From JAOTVV01 sp041602035 (GTDB taxonomy: Bacteria > Gemmatimonadota > Gemmatimonadetes > Gemmatimonadales > GWC2-71-9), in NCBI GenBank assembly GCA_041602035.1, contig JBFIHA010000005.1:1-64000 (forward strand): DNA of 64,000 bases, given 5' to 3'. The position numbers and the translations under genes are program-made. Numbering within the stretch: the first letter of the stretch is position 1; each line of letters starts with the position of its first letter. Below are positions 57,018-64,000 of the stretch, piece by piece. The notes under the pieces were generated by a model. That model was not told where the DNA came from. It searched no databases and worked only from the letters and a program-made list of their open reading frames with translations.

Positions 57018-58738
57018 TGGCCGCCTCCCCGCTTCACGTCGATCACGACACTGGAGCTGAAGATCGCCTGATCGCCGGCGCTCAGGGCGACGCGGTTGTT
57101 CCCGCCGGGCCCGGGCCGCGCTCGGGTCTTGAGGGTCGCCGTAAACTCCGGCCCGAGAAGCGGCGTGACGTCTTGGCCGACCAGGACGATCTCGACCGTG
57201 TCGACCACCGGGGCGGTGACACGCCCAGTGGCATCGAGCGTGGGGGCCACGATGGTGATGGGGGTCACGACGACGGCGTTGGGATCGAGGAACACATCCG
57301 CATTACCGAGGTTTCCCGGGGCGTAGGCGAGTTGGATGTCCAAGGCGAACGGTGTGCCGTTGGTCACTTCCGCCGTCACACCGGCTTGAACCAGCAGATT
57401 CTGCACGACGTCGTCAATGTCGGGCTGCGCGAAGCCGAGCCCGTCCTGCTGCGAGTTCTCCGTGATCACCACTCCGGTATCGGGGACGGTGAAGTCGAAA
57501 CCCACAAACAGGTCGGTCACGAGGTAAACGGAGTCGGTGCGAGTGATGCGTGAGGGCAGACCGTCACCGGCACTGGCATCGCCGCTCCCGATCACCGCCA
57601 CCCGATCGCCGCCGAGCAAGAGGTGCACGACCCGATCCGCGAGTTGCGGCATGGCGACCGTGACCGTGTTCGTGCCGATCCGCGGCACTGTGAGCGTCGA
57701 CTGACCCGGGTCGGTCACGGGGACCAGAATCGGTGTCCCGCTCCCATCCGTCTCGTACAGCGGCACGCCGGTCACGGGGTCGCGCGGGACTTGGCCGGTC
57801 GGCGTGAGCTGCACCGCCCCGAGGGTGAAGTTCACCAATTCTACCGGTGCGTCGGCCGTGTTCCGGAATGACAGCGTGGCGGTGGCCGCATTCAGCGTCG
57901 AGGCAACGACGGCGTCCTCGAACTTCCCGAAGTCGACCGAGCCCAAGGTTACCTCCGTGAAGTCCTCGACCGTGTCGGTCAACTCGGTCGTAACCTGGGG
58001 ATCGAGCGGCCCACTCACCGCCTGGACCTCGACGTCCGCGACCCCGACCTGCAGAATGGCGTTATCCGCATTCGCCGCGTTGAGCGGCGACCCCGAGAGC
58101 GTCGCCGTCACCCGCAGATCGAGCACGGACGTGCTGGGGAGCAGCGTCCCGTTCGTCAGGTCGAAGATCAGCACGTCGGTCGTGTAGCTGCCGTCCCCTG
58201 GTGCCGCCGGCAGAACCGACGTCGCGGAGAGCGGCGACCCCATGGGGTCGAGGACGCCCCCGAGCGTGACGGTATAGGTCACGGGTTCGACCAACCGATT
58301 GCTCGTCGTTAGGGTCAGCGAGCCGCTCAAGACATCGACCTGGTCGATGCTCTGCAGGCGTGGATCGGTCACGAACCCGGGGTACTGTGCCGTCGAATCG
58401 ATCACCGTGCCCGGGGGCGCAGCGGCCAGCGTCGCCGAGTCGAAGCTCACGGCCACGTCCACCACCGTCACGTTCTGGAACCGCAGGTCATCGGCCACGG
58501 CGACCGAGACCGATTCGGGGTCGAAGGCGACCCCCAGGAGCCCCCCGATCACCGTGTCGTTCTGGAAGTCGAGATCTGACCGATCGAGTGTGTCCGTGGC
58601 GAGCGGCAGAATGTACCGCACGGTATCGGCAGGGCCGCGCCCGAGTTGGTTGCGGGCGTCGGTCACGCTCGCGGGCTCACAGGCGGCAAGACCGAGAAGC
58701 ACGGCAAGCGGGGCGAATGCTGACAGAGTGGTACGCAC
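57014..58738 (-). CDS. Large repeat-like lipoprotein of unknown function
   Basis: From the GTG at 58738 (behind ACGAGGAAC) the 574-residue product has a leader ending in LGLAAC, a lipobox, so it is lipid-anchored. The rest is a chain of beta-sandwich-like segments rich in Val, Thr, Asp and Gly with no cysteine (VTVVDVAVSFDSATL, VDVLSGSLTLTTSNRLVEPVTYTVTLGG, STSVLDLRVTATLSGS, EDFTEVTLGSVDF, AATATLSFRNTADAPVELVNFTLG), like bacterial Ig-type modules. It may sit on the outer face and use the coupled barrel protein for surface display. Another GTG at 58768 is possible. Confidence 0.65.
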   Translation of the reverse strand: MRTTLSAFAPLAVLLGLAACEPASVTDARNQLGRGPADTVRYILPLATDTLDRSDLDFQNDTVIGGLLGVAFDPESVSVAVADDLRFQNVTVVDVAVSFDSATLAAAPPGTVIDSTAQYPGFVTDPRLQSIDQVDVLSGSLTLTTSNRLVEPVTYTVTLGGVLDPMGSPLSATSVLPAAPGDGSYTTDVLIFDLTNGTLLPSTSVLDLRVTATLSGSPLNAANADNAILQVGVADVEVQAVSGPLDPQVTTELTDTVEDFTEVTLGSVDFGKFEDAVVASTLNAATATLSFRNTADAPVELVNFTLGAVQLTPTGQVPRDPVTGVPLYETDGSGTPILVPVTDPGQSTLTVPRIGTNTVTVAMPQLADRVVHLLLGGDRVAVIGSGDASAGDGLPSRITRTDSVYLVTDLFVGFDFTVPDTGVVITENSQQDGLGFAQPDIDDVVQNLLVQAGVTAEVTNGTPFALDIQLAYAPGNLGNADVFLDPNAVVVTPITIVAPTLDATGRVTAPVVDTVEIVLVGQDVTPLLGPEFTATLKTRARPGPGGNNRVALSAGDQAIFSSSVVIDVKRGGGQ

Positions 58739-58833
58739 GGTTCCTCGTCCTGGACGAATATCAAGCACTGAATGTGGCAGTGGCGCCGGTGCAAGGTAGG
58801 ATCTGCATCACACCGGCGCCCCTCGTCCCGGGC

Positions 58834-60462
58834 CTATTCCGCTTCCATGAACGGATATCGGTACTCCGTCGCCGGCACGAATGTCTCCTTGACCGATCGG
58901 GCGGAGATCCACCGCACCAGGTTTAACATCGAGCCGGCTTTGTCATTGGTGCCGCTTGCACGAGCGCCGCCGAACGGCTGCTGACCCACCACCGCACCGG
59001 TCGGCTTGTCGTTGATGTAGAAGTTTCCTGCCGAATGTCGCAGCGCGACCATCGCTTCCCGCACCGCTTGCCGCTCCTGCGCGAAGACCGCACCGGTCAG
59101 CGCGTACGGCGACGTGCGGTCCACCAGGGTGAGCGTCTCGTGCCACTGCGTCTCCGGATAGACATACACGGTCACGACCGGCCCGAAGATCTCTTCACAC
59201 ATGGTGCGATACGTCGGGTGCTTCGCCTGGATCAGCGTCGGCCGGATGAAGTACCCCTCCGCCATATCGCCGTCCCCCCCCACCAGGACTTCCGCATCGG
59301 ACGATTGTCGGGCATGCTCGATGAATGCCGTGTGATCCCTGAACGCGCTCTCGTCGATCACCGCGCCCATGAAGTTCCGGAAGTCCGCGATGTCCCCCAT
59401 CGCGATGCTGGCAGTCTCGTCGAGCAGCGTACCCTTCATGCGCTGCCACATGGGTTCAGGAATGTAGATCCGTGACGCCGCGCTGCATTTTTGACCTTGG
59501 TACTCGAATCCCCCCCGCACAATCGCCGTCCGCAGCGCCTCCTCGTCGGCGCTGGGATGCGCGATGATGAAGTCCTTGCCACCCGTCTCGCCCACGATGC
59601 GCGGGTACGTTTTGTACTCAGCGACCCGTTCGCCGATCGTGCGGTAGAAGCCCTGAAAGACCGGCGTGGATCCGGTATAGTGAATCCCCGCGAAGTCGGG
59701 GCTCGAGAGAGCCACGTCGGTCACGGCCCGTGGGTCGCCCGGCACAAAGTTGATGACCCCAGGTGGAAACCCGGCCTCCTCGAACATCTTCATGAGATAG
59801 TAGGCGCTGAACACGGCCGGACGCGAGGGCTTCCAGAGCACGACGTTCCCCATGAGCGCCGGCGAGGTCGGCAAATTGCCCGCGATCGACGTGAAGTTGA
59901 ACGGGGTGATTGCGTAGACGAACCCCTCCAGCGGCCGGTACTCCATCCGATTCCACATGCCCGGCGCGGACAGGGGCTGGTCGGAGTAGAGTTGCTCGGC
60001 GAAGTACACGTTGAATCGGAAGAAGTCGATCAACTCGCACGCGCTATCGATCTCCGCCTGGTGTACGGTCTTGCTCTGGCACAACATGGTCGCGGCATTC
60101 ACCGCGTCGCGATACGGCCCGGCCAACAGGTCGGCGGCCTTGAGCAACACGCTCGCCCGGTCCTCCCACGGCCAGGCCGACCAGTCCTTCCACGCCTCCG
60201 TCGCGGCGCGCACGGCCCGTGCGGCTTCCTCCTTGCCCGCCATGTGCCACGTCGCCAGCGCATGGCCGTGCCGGTGTGGCATGACCGCCTTCTTGGTGCG
60301 TCCCGTCCGGACCTCCTCGCCCCCAATGATCAGTGGGATCTCGATCTCCCGCGACGACATCTCGGCCAGCGTCGCCTTGATCGACGCCCGCTCCGCTGTG
60401 CCCGGGGCATATGACAGCACCGGCTCGTTGTCCGGCATCGGACCCTGCAACTCTCCACTCAT
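58834..60462 (-). CDS. pruA: L-glutamate gamma-semialdehyde (1-pyrroline-5-carboxylate) dehydrogenase
   Basis: The 542-residue product is a group of ALDH matching P5C dehydrogenase: ITPFNFTSIAGNLP (NAD-binding), VLWKPSRPAVFSAYYLMKMFEEAGFPPGVINFVPGD, RIVGETGGKDFIIAHP with the general-base Glu, GFEYQGQKCSAASRIYIP with the catalytic Cys, and TGAVVGQQPFGGARASGTNDKAGS. It oxidises glutamate semialdehyde to glutamate with NAD+, the last step of proline breakdown. No proline dehydrogenase is in the window. I start at 60462; eight further codons reach 60486. No linked partner. Confidence 0.95.
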   Translation of the reverse strand: MSGELQGPMPDNEPVLSYAPGTAERASIKATLAEMSSREIEIPLIIGGEEVRTGRTKKAVMPHRHGHALATWHMAGKEEAARAVRAATEAWKDWSAWPWEDRASVLLKAADLLAGPYRDAVNAATMLCQSKTVHQAEIDSACELIDFFRFNVYFAEQLYSDQPLSAPGMWNRMEYRPLEGFVYAITPFNFTSIAGNLPTSPALMGNVVLWKPSRPAVFSAYYLMKMFEEAGFPPGVINFVPGDPRAVTDVALSSPDFAGIHYTGSTPVFQGFYRTIGERVAEYKTYPRIVGETGGKDFIIAHPSADEEALRTAIVRGGFEYQGQKCSAASRIYIPEPMWQRMKGTLLDETASIAMGDIADFRNFMGAVIDESAFRDHTAFIEHARQSSDAEVLVGGDGDMAEGYFIRPTLIQAKHPTYRTMCEEIFGPVVTVYVYPETQWHETLTLVDRTSPYALTGAVFAQERQAVREAMVALRHSAGNFYINDKPTGAVVGQQPFGGARASGTNDKAGSMLNLVRWISARSVKETFVPATEYRYPFMEAE

Positions 60463-60587
60463 CCCGCTACCACTCCTTCCACCCATCGTGTTTCGGTGAC
60501 TCGTGATGTCGTGAGCCGACGCTCAATAATGACATGGACGCCTGTGCTCTCCAACTCCCGGCTCCAGCGACCCGATACAATATGCCG

Positions 60588-60625
60588 ACGCCTGCGCTCC
60601 TCTCTCAACGTAGGAGCGCAGGCGT
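60588..60625 (-). terminator. Long perfect hairpin after the cytochrome-porin gene
   Basis: ACGCCTGCGCTCCT (60588-60601) pairs perfectly over 14 bp with AGGAGCGCAGGCGT (60612-60625) around a 10-base loop. It lies 18 bp after the stop of the cytochrome-porin gene (60644). No T-tract follows on the minus strand, but position and stability support a terminator. Confidence 0.65.
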
Positions 60626-60643
60626 GGCAGCCATGGACTGTAA

Positions 60644-61765
60644 TCAGAAGTGGAGGTGCAGCTCCAGGGTCACCCGGTCGACGTCGTCGTCCTTGCCGGC
60701 ATTGTCGAGACGGACGTAGAACGCCGAGACCTGAACGAAAGAGACTGGGAACACCTCGAGGCCGACTCGCGTGCGGGCGCGCTGGTCTTCGGTGAGCATC
60801 GCGCTGTTGTCCCGGATGCTGGCGGTGGGGTTGTGAAACCCGTGCGTTGCCTTGAGGTTGACGCCGCGACGAAGCAGCAGGTTCCCTTCGACGAAGGCCA
60901 GGAACTCATCGTTGTCCTCCACTGCTGGGTCGTCGAAGGAGTCGAACACGGCATCCACCTCCCCGAGCACCGCCAACGGTCCGACGGAAACACCGCCGAA
61001 AGCCCCCACAATGTTGGTCTTGAGCCCGGGAGCGCTGTTGTGAGAGACCGACGCCCCCACCCGGACACGCGAGAGCGTGAGGAGGGCGCTCGACGTCAGC
61101 ATCTTCTGGCTGTTGCCTTCCGAGGCTCCGACACTGCCATTTGTAAGGGCCACAAACAGCGAGAGTGGACCAGGCTCGATCCCCACCTCGACACCGAGAT
61201 CCGGTGTGAGATAGGTGAATCCCGTCTCCTCGCGAATGAACTCGCCATCGTCCCACAGCCGCCAGCCATAGGGCAAGAGGAACTTTCCGACCTTTGCGTA
61301 GCCGTTGAACGGCAGCTGCTCGATCAACCCGAAGGCCTCGCGCGCCACCGCACGATCGGGCCCGACGGTCTGATCGACGTAGAACGCCAAGCGGTTCGAG
61401 ACGAGCCGTGCTTCGAGCTGGACCTGCGCCTCGGAGATTTCGAACGCGGTGGTGGGGGCGACGCCGTCAAGCGCATCACCGACGTCCACATTCCAAGTTC
61501 CGAGGGTTCGGAGGTCGAGCCCAACAGCCAGCCAGTCGTTGAGACCCCGGCTGCGTATGGCGGACGATCGAATGGGAAGCTGGGTCTGCGCCCACGCGCT
61601 CCCGAATGCGTTGCGGCCACCACCACCGGTGCGATTCACATGACACTGCGCGCATTTGGCACCGGTGCGTAGGGCCAGATACGGCTCGGCCGATGCCTCG
61701 TGGAGGGGAACGATGGCCGACAGCACGACGGCCGTTGCGCCCAACCCGGCTCTAGGTGACATCAC
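60644..61765 (-). CDS. Outer-membrane porin with N-terminal monoheme c site (Cyc2-like layout)
   Basis: The 373-residue product has a signal ending near EASAE. Directly after it comes TGAKCAQCHVNRTGGGGRNAFGSAW, a CxxCH heme c site followed by an N-A-F-G turn. The remaining ~310 residues are alternating beta-strands with short turns (WLAVGLDLRTLGTWNVDVGD, AQVQLEARLVSNRLAFYVDQTVG, LSLFVALTNGSVGASEG, VRVGASVSHNSAPG, VNLKATHGFHNPT, VDRVTLELHLHF), a barrel ending in Phe. A heme at the mouth of a porin is the design of Cyc2-type cytochrome-porins that pass electrons across the outer membrane. It lies 37 bp after the cytochrome lipoprotein gene. The substrate is unknown. Confidence 0.75.
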   Translation of the reverse strand: MMSPRAGLGATAVVLSAIVPLHEASAEPYLALRTGAKCAQCHVNRTGGGGRNAFGSAWAQTQLPIRSSAIRSRGLNDWLAVGLDLRTLGTWNVDVGDALDGVAPTTAFEISEAQVQLEARLVSNRLAFYVDQTVGPDRAVAREAFGLIEQLPFNGYAKVGKFLLPYGWRLWDDGEFIREETGFTYLTPDLGVEVGIEPGPLSLFVALTNGSVGASEGNSQKMLTSSALLTLSRVRVGASVSHNSAPGLKTNIVGAFGGVSVGPLAVLGEVDAVFDSFDDPAVEDNDEFLAFVEGNLLLRRGVNLKATHGFHNPTASIRDNSAMLTEDQRARTRVGLEVFPVSFVQVSAFYVRLDNAGKDDDVDRVTLELHLHF

Positions 61766-61802
61766 CCAACCTCCGTGTGTGAAGACGGCCGGTTCGCCGA
61801 GG

Positions 61803-62261
61803 TCAGTTGTTGTTCGCTCCGGCCGTGATCCACGCCCGAATCAGATCGATTTGACTCTGGCTGAGCGCCTGACCACCCAACGGCATGCGGCTCCCACTCC
61901 CGCCAACGCCCGCCTGGGTTCCCTGGATCTTGTGAACCAGATAGCTCTGATTGGGCTCCCCCGGCTCGATCCGATCCATGGATGGCAACTCGTTCGAGGC
62001 CACGTTCACGGTATTCGAGAACGTCTGGCCGTCGCTGAGGTTCATGCCCTGCGAGGGTTGCGCCCCCGCGTGGCACCCGGAGACGGCACAGCTCGCCGTG
62101 AGGATCGGCTGCACATCGGCCGCAAGCGTCGGCGTGCCACCACCGTTGCCCCCGCCATTCCCACCATTCCCTCCATTAGGACCGGTCCCGTCCCCGGCAC
62201 AAGCGAGCGCTGCGGTAAGCACGAGCCCAAACGTAACGGTTGCACGACGTGTCGTAAGCAT
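61803..62261 (-). CDS. c-type cytochrome lipoprotein with CX4CH heme site
   Basis: The 152-residue product has a lipobox LTAALAC (about residue 21), then a flexible linker of Gly and Asn (GGNGGNGGGNGGG). A small cytochrome follows: VQPILTASCAVSGCHAGAQPSQGMNLSDGQTF, with a C-x4-C-H heme site (wider than the usual C-x2-C-H), YLVHKIQGTQAG and SRMPLGGQALSQSQIDLIRAWI, where the Met of RMPLGG is the likely second axial ligand. CX4CH sites occur in some Deltaproteobacteria and Planctomycetes. It is anchored to the envelope and lies directly upstream of the cytochrome-porin gene, its probable partner. Confidence 0.82.
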   Translation of the reverse strand: MLTTRRATVTFGLVLTAALACAGDGTGPNGGNGGNGGGNGGGTPTLAADVQPILTASCAVSGCHAGAQPSQGMNLSDGQTFSNTVNVASNELPSMDRIEPGEPNQSYLVHKIQGTQAGVGGSGSRMPLGGQALSQSQIDLIRAWITAGANNN

Positions 62262-62370
62262 CGGACGACCTCCAGGAGGAAGAGGACGGGACGATTAAAT
62301 ATGGAAACCCGATGTATCCCGTTCCTTCCTGCAACCCCGGCACGCCGGTGAGAGTTCCCATAACCAGTCG

Positions 62371-62400
62371 CTAAGTGATTAAGTCACAATGTGATACACC
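62371..62400. promoter_or_regulatory. AT-rich operator-like site between divergent genes
   Basis: AAGTGATTAAGTCACAATGTGATAC is AT-rich in a GC-rich setting. GTGA-N5-TCAC (62375-62387) is an inverted repeat followed by a second GTGAT, a CRP/FNR-like shape but with a 5-base rather than the usual 6-base spacer. It lies between the cytochrome lipoprotein gene (starts 62261, minus) and the gene starting at 62520. Confidence 0.3.
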
Positions 62401-62519
62401 AAGTGACCGCAGGCGATTCACCACGGACCGCTCCGCATCGTCCCGAGCGAGGGTGGCGCCCGGCGATGACTCAGGCTAGTCTCCCATCCCGCCGCTCCCA
62501 TATCACCAGTGAGGAACCC

Positions 62520-63131
62520 ATGCGTTCCATGTTGCTCGTCGCCACGCTCGCCCTGTTCGGTTCGCCACTCCTGGCGCAAGAGGCCACGCGCCCACCCGAC
62601 TGGAAGATCCGCTTCGACCGGCCGGCCGACGAGTCGGCAATCGAGTTCGTGACCATGACGCCCGGGTGGCACATCACGACCGGCCCGGCGGCGATTCTCT
62701 ATCTCCCCGCGAACGTCGCCCGCGGTGCGTACCGCGCCCGTGCCGTCGTCCACCTGTTCCCCGGCGAGCGGCGCGAGGGATTCGGGATCTTCATCGGCGG
62801 ACGGCACCTCGAGGATGACACCCAGAGGTACACCTATTTCCTCCTCCGCAAGGACGGGCGCTTTCTCATCAAGCGACGCGCAGGATCGGAGACCCCGGTG
62901 CTCGTACCCTGGACCGCCCACGACGCCATTGTGCCGCACGACGGTGGGGAGGGGACCGCCAAGAACGTGATCGAGGTCGCCGTCGGCCCCGACACCGTGG
63001 GTTTCTTCGTGAACGGGCAGGAGGTGGCGAGCCTGCCGCGTGACCAGGTGGACACCGCGGGCATCGTCGGGCTACGCGTGAACCACGCGCTCAACCTGCA
63101 CGTCAGCGAGTTGATGATCGAACAGCGATAG
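62520..63131 (+). CDS. Secreted concanavalin-like beta-sandwich protein, unknown
   Basis: From MRSMLLVATLALFGSPLLAQ the product is 203 residues with a clean signal and a GAGGAA box before the ATG. The mature part has strands typical of LamG/DUF1080-type concanavalin-like sandwiches: WKIRFDRPADESAIEFVTMTPGWHITTGPAAILY, GAYRARAVVHLFPGERREGFGIFIGGRHLEDDTQRYTYFLLRKDGRFLIKRRAG, and a C-terminal VIEVAVGPDTVGFFVNGQEVASLPRDQVDTAGIVGLRVNHALNLHVSELMIE. The (E)GFGIFIGG and VNGQEV...GIVGLRV pattern recalls carbohydrate-binding folds. The ligand is unknown. Confidence 0.75.
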   Translation: MRSMLLVATLALFGSPLLAQEATRPPDWKIRFDRPADESAIEFVTMTPGWHITTGPAAILYLPANVARGAYRARAVVHLFPGERREGFGIFIGGRHLEDDTQRYTYFLLRKDGRFLIKRRAGSETPVLVPWTAHDAIVPHDGGEGTAKNVIEVAVGPDTVGFFVNGQEVASLPRDQVDTAGIVGLRVNHALNLHVSELMIEQR

Positions 63132-63136
63132 GCGAT

Positions 63137-63856
63137 TCAGTCGAGCGGCACCCGGAGTCCGTAGCGTTCGAGCAAGGCCGCGTCGGCGAGGAGGTCGCCG
63201 AGCGCCGCATCGGCTACGACCTGCCCGTCGTGCAGGACCACCCCTCGATGGCACACTGCTTCGGCGATTCCGAGATCGTGGGTGGCGACGAGGATAGTCT
63301 CCTCACGCTGGCGCAAGAGACCCACCAGACGCCGACGGCTGCGGGCGTCGAGATCACCCGTCGGCTCGTCCAGCACCAGCACGGCCGGACGCGACACGAG
63401 AGCGGTTGCCAGGGCCGCCAGACGGCGTTCTCCGCCACTCAGATGATGAGCGGCCCGGTGCTCCACCCCAGCGAGTCCGAGCTCGGTCAACGTCTCGCGG
63501 GCAAGCCGCGCAGCCTCTTCCGGTGGCACGCCGTCGTTGAGCGGCGCGAAGGCAACGTCTTCCAACAACGTCGGCAGGAACAGCTGGTCGTTGGGATCCT
63601 GGAACACGAGCCCCACTCGCCGGCGCACGTCTCGTAGCGTGGACGGACCAACGGTCGTCCCGTCGATCGTGACAGACCCACTCGCCGGCGGAAGAAGTCC
63701 GTTCAGGTGCTGGAGCAGCGTGCTCTTGCCCGAGCCCGTCGGTCCCAACAGCGCCACTCGCTCGCCGCGGTGCACCATGAAGGACACGCCGTTGAGGGCA
63801 GCAGTACCATCCGGATACCGGTAGCGCAGCTCCGACACCGCGACGAGCGCGTTCAC
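63137..63856 (-). CDS. ECF-type (cobalt/nickel) ABC transporter ATP-binding protein
   Basis: The product (239 residues, start GTG at 63856) is a standard ABC ATPase: GPTGSGKSTLLQHLNGLL Walker A, VGLVFQDPNDQLFLPTLLEDVAFAP Q-loop typical of EcfA/CbiO, HLSGGERRLAALATAL signature, VLVLDEPTGDLD Walker B and LVATHDL with the switch His. It powers uptake of cobalt or nickel (or a vitamin) by an energy-coupling-factor transporter. It starts 1 bp after the stop of the CbiQ-like permease gene, so the two are one operon. Substrate-binding genes would lie to the right of the window. Confidence 0.93.
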   Translation of the reverse strand: MNALVAVSELRYRYPDGTAALNGVSFMVHRGERVALLGPTGSGKSTLLQHLNGLLPPASGSVTIDGTTVGPSTLRDVRRRVGLVFQDPNDQLFLPTLLEDVAFAPLNDGVPPEEAARLARETLTELGLAGVEHRAAHHLSGGERRLAALATALVSRPAVLVLDEPTGDLDARSRRRLVGLLRQREETILVATHDLGIAEAVCHRGVVLHDGQVVADAALGDLLADAALLERYGLRVPLD

Positions 63857-63857
63857 G

Positions 63858-64000
63858 TCAGGACCAGACGTGGGCGCCCGCCAGCACGAGGCCGACCAGG
63901 AGCACGAGGCCGGCCAGCGCCACGGTCGAGCGGCGGTCCCATTCCTGCGAGGAGAGCGAGGGCATATCACCGGCGTAGCCACGGGCCAGCATCGCTCGGT
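63858..64000 (-). CDS. CbiQ-like ECF transmembrane subunit, C-terminal fragment at window edge
   Basis: Only the last 47 codons are in the window. They read ...RAMLARGYAGDMPSLSSQEWDRRST followed by a TM helix (VALAGLVLLVGLVLAGAHVW). A(M/L)xARGYxG is the well-known coupling motif of CbiQ/EcfT subunits, which grips the ATPase. The stop TGA at 63860-63858 lies 1 bp before the ATPase start. The rest of the gene is outside the window. Confidence 0.85.
   Translation of the reverse strand, partial: RAMLARGYAGDMPSLSSQEWDRRSTVALAGLVLLVGLVLAGAHVWS

Noticed and set aside
1..64000. CRISPR arrays, prophage, insertion sequences, rRNA and tRNA genes
   Set aside because: I saw no regularly spaced repeats, no transposase or integrase, no phage structural genes and no complete tRNA or rRNA; DUF1353 alone is not evidence of a phage.

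Overview
The window is high-GC DNA (about two thirds G+C in the lines I counted) from a Gram-negative, diderm bacterium. Signs of this are TAT and lipoprotein signals, outer-membrane beta-barrels ending in aromatic residues, and signal peptidase I. The mix of protein families suggests Gemmatimonadota or a near relative: several WSPDG-repeat (TolB/PD40) propellers, Ser/Thr kinases of the PknB type fused to TolB-like/TPR or multi-TM modules, DUF5694, DUF2911, DUF1801, DinB/DfsB bundles and many VOC and SnoaL-like small proteins. This is an inference from content. There is no rRNA, tRNA or ribosomal protein gene here to confirm it, and no CRISPR array, integrase or transposase.

Layout. 0.4-13 kb: mostly single genes (SGNH hydrolase, propeller lipoproteins, a low-GC methylglyoxal synthase, a di-heme cytochrome, VOC proteins, a GNAT, a fatty acid desaturase and two paralogues of an unknown small protein). 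13-20 kb: a kinase-TolB-TPR protein, DUF5694, DinB, a PQQ-like propeller, adenylate kinase and a PEBP protein. 20.9-27.2 kb: an anaerobic sulfatase maturase in an operon with two TAT-exported sulfatases, and a third sulfatase converging on them. 27-33.5 kb: small accessory genes.

33.7-40.9 kb: a five-gene operon that I read as a synthase-dependent exopolysaccharide system. It encodes a protein with the three-part layout of BcsE, the c-di-GMP sensor of cellulose secretion (degenerate KaiC-like NTPase, REC-like and GGDEF-like domains). Next come a TPR/beta-barrel exporter like PgaA, a processive family 2 glycosyltransferase like PgaC, a 70-residue single-TM protein in the PgaD position, and a membrane-anchored deacetylase-like protein. 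A sigma-54-like -24/-12 element lies upstream. BcsE belongs to cellulose operons, so its pairing with Pga-like parts is the most unusual thing in the window.

41.6-49.2 kb: RtcB RNA ligase translationally coupled to a NagB-LmbE fusion, converging on a kinase plus CPA2 antiporter pair whose antiporter carries a PTS EIIA-like tail. 49.2-49.9 kb has no convincing gene but holds a strong terminator and several inverted repeats. 50-54.5 kb: small hypothetical proteins, an Lrp/AsnC regulator behind an AT-rich operator-like region, and lepB. 54.5-62.3 kb: a propeller lipoprotein, an outer-membrane barrel plus giant lipoprotein pair, P5C dehydrogenase, and an operon of a c-type cytochrome lipoprotein with a cytochrome-porin fusion. 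The right edge holds an energy-coupling-factor (cobalt/nickel type) ABC ATPase and the tail of its CbiQ-like permease.
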